This document shows, piece after piece, positions 60,629-64,000 of a DNA stretch of 64,000 nt (position 1 is its first letter; the number at the start of each line of letters is the position of its first letter). A program made the translations under genes and the position numbers. The notes below the pieces were generated by a model. That model was not told where the DNA came from and ran no database searches. It worked only from the letters and a program-made list of their open reading frames with translations. Origin of the DNA: Pasteurellaceae bacterium Pebbles2 (GTDB taxonomy: Bacteria > Pseudomonadota > Gammaproteobacteria > Enterobacterales > Pasteurellaceae); assembly GCA_023101505.1 (NCBI GenBank), contig LVZA01000001.1:248001-312000 (forward strand), given 5' to 3'.

Positions 60629-61936
60629 GTACAACCTGATAACATCGTTTACATAAAACCCAAAGACATCGTTTACATTCAATTAGCGTAAAATCGTCAA
60701 AAATCCTACTGGAGATTGATGATGCCTTGGAATGAAGTGACGAAAATGGAACAAGTAAAACAATTTATTAACGCTTGGTTGTCTCAGCGTTACTCAAAAA
60801 TTGAGCTATGTCAGCAGTTTAATATTAGCCGTCCAACTGCGGATAAATGGATAGCGCGCCACGCGCAGGTAGGATTTGATGGGTTAAGTGAGCTTTCTCG
60901 TCGCCCGAAAACAAGTCCGAATGCCACGCCACAATGGATTGTCGAATGGCTTGTGGCGATGAAATATAAATACCCAACGTGGGGTGCAAAAAAACTGCTC
61001 GACTTATTTAAGAGAGAATATCCGCAGGCGAAGACACCTGCTGATAGCACAGGTGATTTGATTTTAGCACGTGCAGGATTGGTGAAAGCACGACGGTATA
61101 AGCGTCGCTTTTCGGCAGACATTAAACCATTTGCAAACTGTCTTACGCCAAATGATTGCTGGAGCGTAGATTTTAAAGGACAATTCCAGCTAGGCAATCA
61201 AAAATGGTGTTATCCGTTGACGGTAACGGACAATTACAGCCGCTATATTTTGGTTTGCCAAGCCTTGCCGAATACAAAATCAGCGCCTGCTATTACGCAG
61301 TTTGAGCGATTATTTAACGAGTTTGGGCTGCCTTGGGCAATTCGTAGTGATAATGGCTCACCCTTTGCTTCGCAAGCCTTAGGGGGGGGACGAAACTCTC
61401 TAAATGGTGGATTGACCTTGGCATTCTACACGAACGAATTAAGCCAGGACACCCAGAGCAAAATGGGTGGCACAAACGAATACATAGAATCCTTAAGGCT
61501 CGGTTGGAAAAAGTGGAGAAAGATATTTGCACTCAACAGCTTATACTTGATACATTTTTAAAAGAATACAACGAAGAACCTTCACACGAAGGTATTAGAC
61601 GACAAACACCGTCAAGCATTTACGTGCCGTCCAAACGTATTTACACGCCAAAAATCAAGCCTTACGATTATGGCAATGGCGTTGAAATACGCCAAGTTAA
61701 GGGCTGTGGCGAAATAAAGTGGCAGGGGAAAACCTACTATTTAAGCCAAGTCCTAACCCATGAGCCAGTGGGATTAGTGCCTTATGTCGATGGCATTTGG
61801 CGTATATTTTACCGCTTTCATTTTCTCGGCGAGTTAAATCTTCGAGAAAAGAAAATTGTGCCACCTTCGCTCTGGCATACAACCCAAATGTAAACGATAT
61901 CCTTAGGGAAAACGTAAATGATGTTTAGGTTGTACA
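60629..61936 (+). mobile_element. IS481-family insertion sequence, frameshifted
   Basis: Inverted ends are visible: TACAACCTGATAACATCGTTTAC on the left (60630) and, complemented, TGTACAACCTAAACATCATTTAC on the right (ending 61935). The left end has lost the first bases next to a G-rich run. Inside the left end ACATCGTTTACAT is present twice (60642 and 60666). One transposase gene fills the element. Confidence 0.75.
60719..61893 (+). pseudogene. IS481-family transposase with frameshift in a G8 run
   Basis: The N-terminus has a helix-turn-helix (KIELCQQFNISRPTADKW). The catalytic DDE region includes NDCWSVDFKGQF and RSDNGSPFAS. At 61382-61389 eight Gs put the frame out: the +1 reading continues LSKWWIDLGILHERIKPGHPEQNG with the last Glu, then joins LEKVEKDI and ends near 61893. 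G6 or G9 would restore it, so the loss is by 1 or 2 bases. Confidence 0.8.
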
Positions 61937-62154
61937 GGATCTTTTGTTGTCCTCTTATTTGTGGAAAAGCAAAGATCGATTAGGGCGTATGCCCTAAACA
62001 TCTTTTATATTTTCCCTAAGAACATCATTTTCTTTTGTCCATAAAAAACTATCTAAATCAAAATGCACTCTCATAAATTTTGTGAGTTTACCTTGCTTTT
62101 TTGTAATCTAGCGGATACTGTGTAATCCATAGAATACAAAAAGAGAAAAACTAA

Positions 62155-62453
62155 ATGAATAGCCCTGTAAACCAAATCGAAATGACGGAAGAATTTATTA
62201 GCTGGCTTTCACACTTAAAAGATCCTGTTGCGAAAGCCTTAATAACTAAACGCATTAAACGTCAGGATTAGGGAATTTTGGTGATTTTAAGAACTTATCA
62301 GGAAATCTTTACGAAATGCGTATAGATACAGGCAAAGGTTATCGAGCCTACCATACACAAGATGGCAAAACGCTTTACTTTTTGTTATGCGGTGGCGATA
62401 AAAGCACACAAACCGCTGACATTCAAAAAGCACGAGCAATGATCAAATCATAA
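62155..62453 (+). pseudogene. RelE/HigB-like toxin, frameshifted
   Basis: Starting at ATG 62155 the protein reads MNSPVNQIEMTEEFISWLSHL and then KALITKRIKRQD before a TAG at 62268. The +1 frame continues GNFGDFKNLSGNLYEMRID and GYRAYHTQDGKTLYFLLCGG to the TAA at 62453. A one-base loss at about 62269 thus disrupts a toxin of the HI1419 (addiction module killer) type. It is 9 bases before the antitoxin start. Confidence 0.85.
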
Positions 62454-62462
62454 GGAGAAGCA

Positions 62463-62765
62463 ATGGCACTACAACCACACATTAAAACACGTGCATTTGA
62501 CCCTGCGGAATTTTTAACCGATGAAGAAACCATTAGTGCATATTTGGCTGAGAGCTTAGCCAGTGGTGATTATGCGGAATTTATCGAAGCCTTGTCAGAT
62601 GTGGCAAGAGCTAGAGAAATGAACCTGCTTGCACAAGAAAGTGGTATAGCACGAGAAAGTTTGTATAAAACGCTAAATGGCACAAGCAAACCACGTTTTG
62701 AACCTATTTTCAAAATATTAACCGCACTTAATATCAAATTAACAACGCACCCTGCACACGCTTAA
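62463..62765 (+). CDS. Addiction-module antitoxin (HI1420/HigA-like)
   Basis: 100-residue DNA-binding antitoxin. It reads MALQPHIKTRAFDPAEFLTD, then YLAESLASGDYAEFIEALSDVARARE, and a Cro/CI-type helix-turn-helix (MNLLAQESGIARESLYKTL, then PRFEPIFKILTALNIKL). It has the length of HI1420. The cognate toxin upstream is frameshifted. An AAGGAG site precedes the ATG. The repressor may still regulate its own promoter. Confidence 0.9.
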   Translation: MALQPHIKTRAFDPAEFLTDEETISAYLAESLASGDYAEFIEALSDVARAREMNLLAQESGIARESLYKTLNGTSKPRFEPIFKILTALNIKLTTHPAHA

Positions 62766-62770
62766 TAATT

Positions 62771-62812
62771 AAGTGCGGTGTAAAAACTTAAGATTTTTGC
62801 ACCGCACTTTTT
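62771..62812 (+). terminator. Antitoxin terminator: inverted uptake-signal pair
   Basis: AAGTGCGGTGTAAAAA and TTTTTGCACCGCACTT form a hairpin followed by TTTTCTTTT. Confidence 0.8.
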
Positions 62813-62835
62813 CTTTTGCTATTCTTTTCCCCATA

Positions 62836-62859
62836 AAAAAAGCGACCCTAAGGATCGCT
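62836..62859 (-). terminator. sstT terminator
   Basis: AGCGACCCT and AGGATCGCT pair; on the minus strand a TTTTTT run follows. Confidence 0.75.
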
Positions 62860-62879
62860 TTTGTGTTTTTTAGACTGAT

Positions 62880-64000
62880 TTATTTTGCTACATCTGCATT
62901 TTTTGCTTCTTCTGCAATGCAGGTTGCTGCAGTGAAAAGCACGTCGGTTGATGAGTTTAAGGCTGTTTCAGTTGAGTCTTGTAATACGCCGATGATGAAG
63001 CCGACGGCGATAACTTGTACGGCGATGTCTGCTGAGATGCCGAATAAGCTACAAGCTAATGGGATTAATAATAATGAACCGCCAGCTACACCTGATGCAC
63101 CACAAGCGCACACACTTGCCACGACGCTTAATAAGATCGCTGTTGGAATTGAAACTTCAATGCCGAGTGTGTTTACTGCCGCTAAGGTTAAGATGGTGAT
63201 GGTTACTGCTGCGCCGCCCATATTGATGGTTGCACCTAATGGGATTGACACTGAATAGGTTTCTTCGTCAAGGTTTAGGCGTTTGGCTAATTCAATATTT
63301 ACTGGGATATTTGCCGCTGAACTACGTGTGAAGAATGCGGTTAAACCACTTACTCGCACACATTCCCACACTAATGGATATGGGTTGCGGCGGATTTTCC
63401 AATAAACAATGGCGGGGTTGATAACAAATGCAACGAATAACATTGCACCGATTAACACTGCTAATAAATAAGCATAATCTGCTAATGCGGCTAAACCTTT
63501 GTCGGCAAGGGTTGCTGTTACTAAGCCGAATACGCCGAATGGTGCTAAGCCGATGACAAGATGCACGATTTTAGAAATGGCTTCTGAAATGTCATTAAAG
63601 ACATTTTTGGTGCTGTCTGCGGCGTGGCGTAATACTAAACCAAGCGCAATCGCCCACGCTAAAATGCCGATGAAGTTTGCATTAGAAAGTGCTGCGATTG
63701 GGTTGTCGAAGATGTTTAAAATAACGGTGGTTAATACTTCAGAAATTGACCCTGGAGGCGATAGCGAATTTTCCGCTGCTTTTAATGGAATGCTAACAGG
63801 GAAAAGGAAACTTGCAATAACTGCGGTGCAAGCGGCTAAGAATGTACCAAGGATATACAAGCTGATGATCGATTTCATATTGCTTTTTGCGCCCACTTTG
63901 CGGTTCGCAATGGCTGAAACCACTAATACGAAGATCAAAATTGGGGCAACTGCACGCAACGCACGCACAAAGATCGTACCTAAAACGCCTAATTTATCTG
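62880..64000 (-). CDS. sstT: Serine/threonine:sodium symporter SstT, partial
   Basis: About 373 C-terminal residues of an inner-membrane dicarboxylate/amino-acid:cation symporter (DAACS). The frame is open to the window edge ([20 protein letters not shown]) so the first ~40 residues lie outside. Blocks include [40 protein letters not shown] and [23 protein letters not shown], with GATINMGG the family signature. SstT imports serine and threonine with Na+. A GTG start at 63968 would truncate the first helix and is rejected. Confidence 0.93.
   Translation of the reverse strand, partial: DKLGVLGTIFVRALRAVAPILIFVLVVSAIANRKVGAKSNMKSIISLYILGTFLAACTAVIASFLFPVSIPLKAAENSLSPPGSISEVLTTVILNIFDNPIAALSNANFIGILAWAIALGLVLRHAADSTKNVFNDISEAISKIVHLVIGLAPFGVFGLVTATLADKGLAALADYAYLLAVLIGAMLFVAFVINPAIVYWKIRRNPYPLVWECVRVSGLTAFFTRSSAANIPVNIELAKRLNLDEETYSVSIPLGATINMGGAAVTITILTLAAVNTLGIEVSIPTAILLSVVASVCACGASGVAGGSLLLIPLACSLFGISADIAVQVIAVGFIIGVLQDSTETALNSSTDVLFTAATCIAEEAKNADVAK

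Overview
The window is a chromosomal segment from a Haemophilus-type member of the Pasteurellaceae. The clearest sign is the DNA uptake signal AAGTGCGGT and its complement ACCGCACTT, which occurs dozens of times in genes and intergenic spaces and is often paired head-to-head as a transcription terminator. The AT-rich codon use and many proteins (OmpP5-type OmpA, HI1419/HI1420-type toxin-antitoxin genes, HI0409-type MepM beside ZnuCB, a Hia/Hsf-like trimeric autotransporter) fit H. influenzae or a close relative such as H. haemolyticus or H. parainfluenzae. The species cannot be settled from the sequence alone.

Positions 1-27900 are mostly housekeeping genes: menE-seqA, ybfF, a ybfE-fldA-fur operon with a Fur-box candidate, ilvIH, an NhaC-family lysine transporter behind a clear lysine riboswitch, hns, purU, nagK, pgpB, ribA, arcA, smpB, hflKC, purA, two small unrecognised genes, argG, a nucleotide-sugar-epimerase-like gene, purC with a PurR box, hemA, grxD, a LemA/TPM-domain cluster and ompA.

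Positions 28400-38100 hold metal acquisition and envelope genes: a four-gene siderophore ABC importer with a promoter overlapped by a Fur box, mepM, znuCB (ZnuC has a His-rich tail) and mrcB (PBP1B). A decayed insertion sequence follows, then an envelope lipoprotein cluster, adk, a sulfatase-fold envelope transferase and gyrA with wild-type quinolone-determining residues. A second copy of the same decayed IS follows gyrA and is cut by a decayed IS3-family element.

Positions 48250-64000 hold mdh and argR (divergent), a yfcH-like gene, letAB (a seven-MCE-domain lipid-transport tunnel and its membrane partner), a 1701-residue trimeric autotransporter adhesin with a (GTA)10 tract upstream, an IS481-family element frameshifted in a G8 run, a toxin-antitoxin pair whose toxin is frameshifted, and the 3' part of sstT. 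No CRISPR array, rRNA, tRNA, prophage or resistance gene was seen. The most informative signals are the lysine riboswitch, the two IS relics sharing the same inactivating lesions, the upstream repeat of the adhesin, the toxin-less antitoxin and the unrecognised gene pair at 18452-19346.
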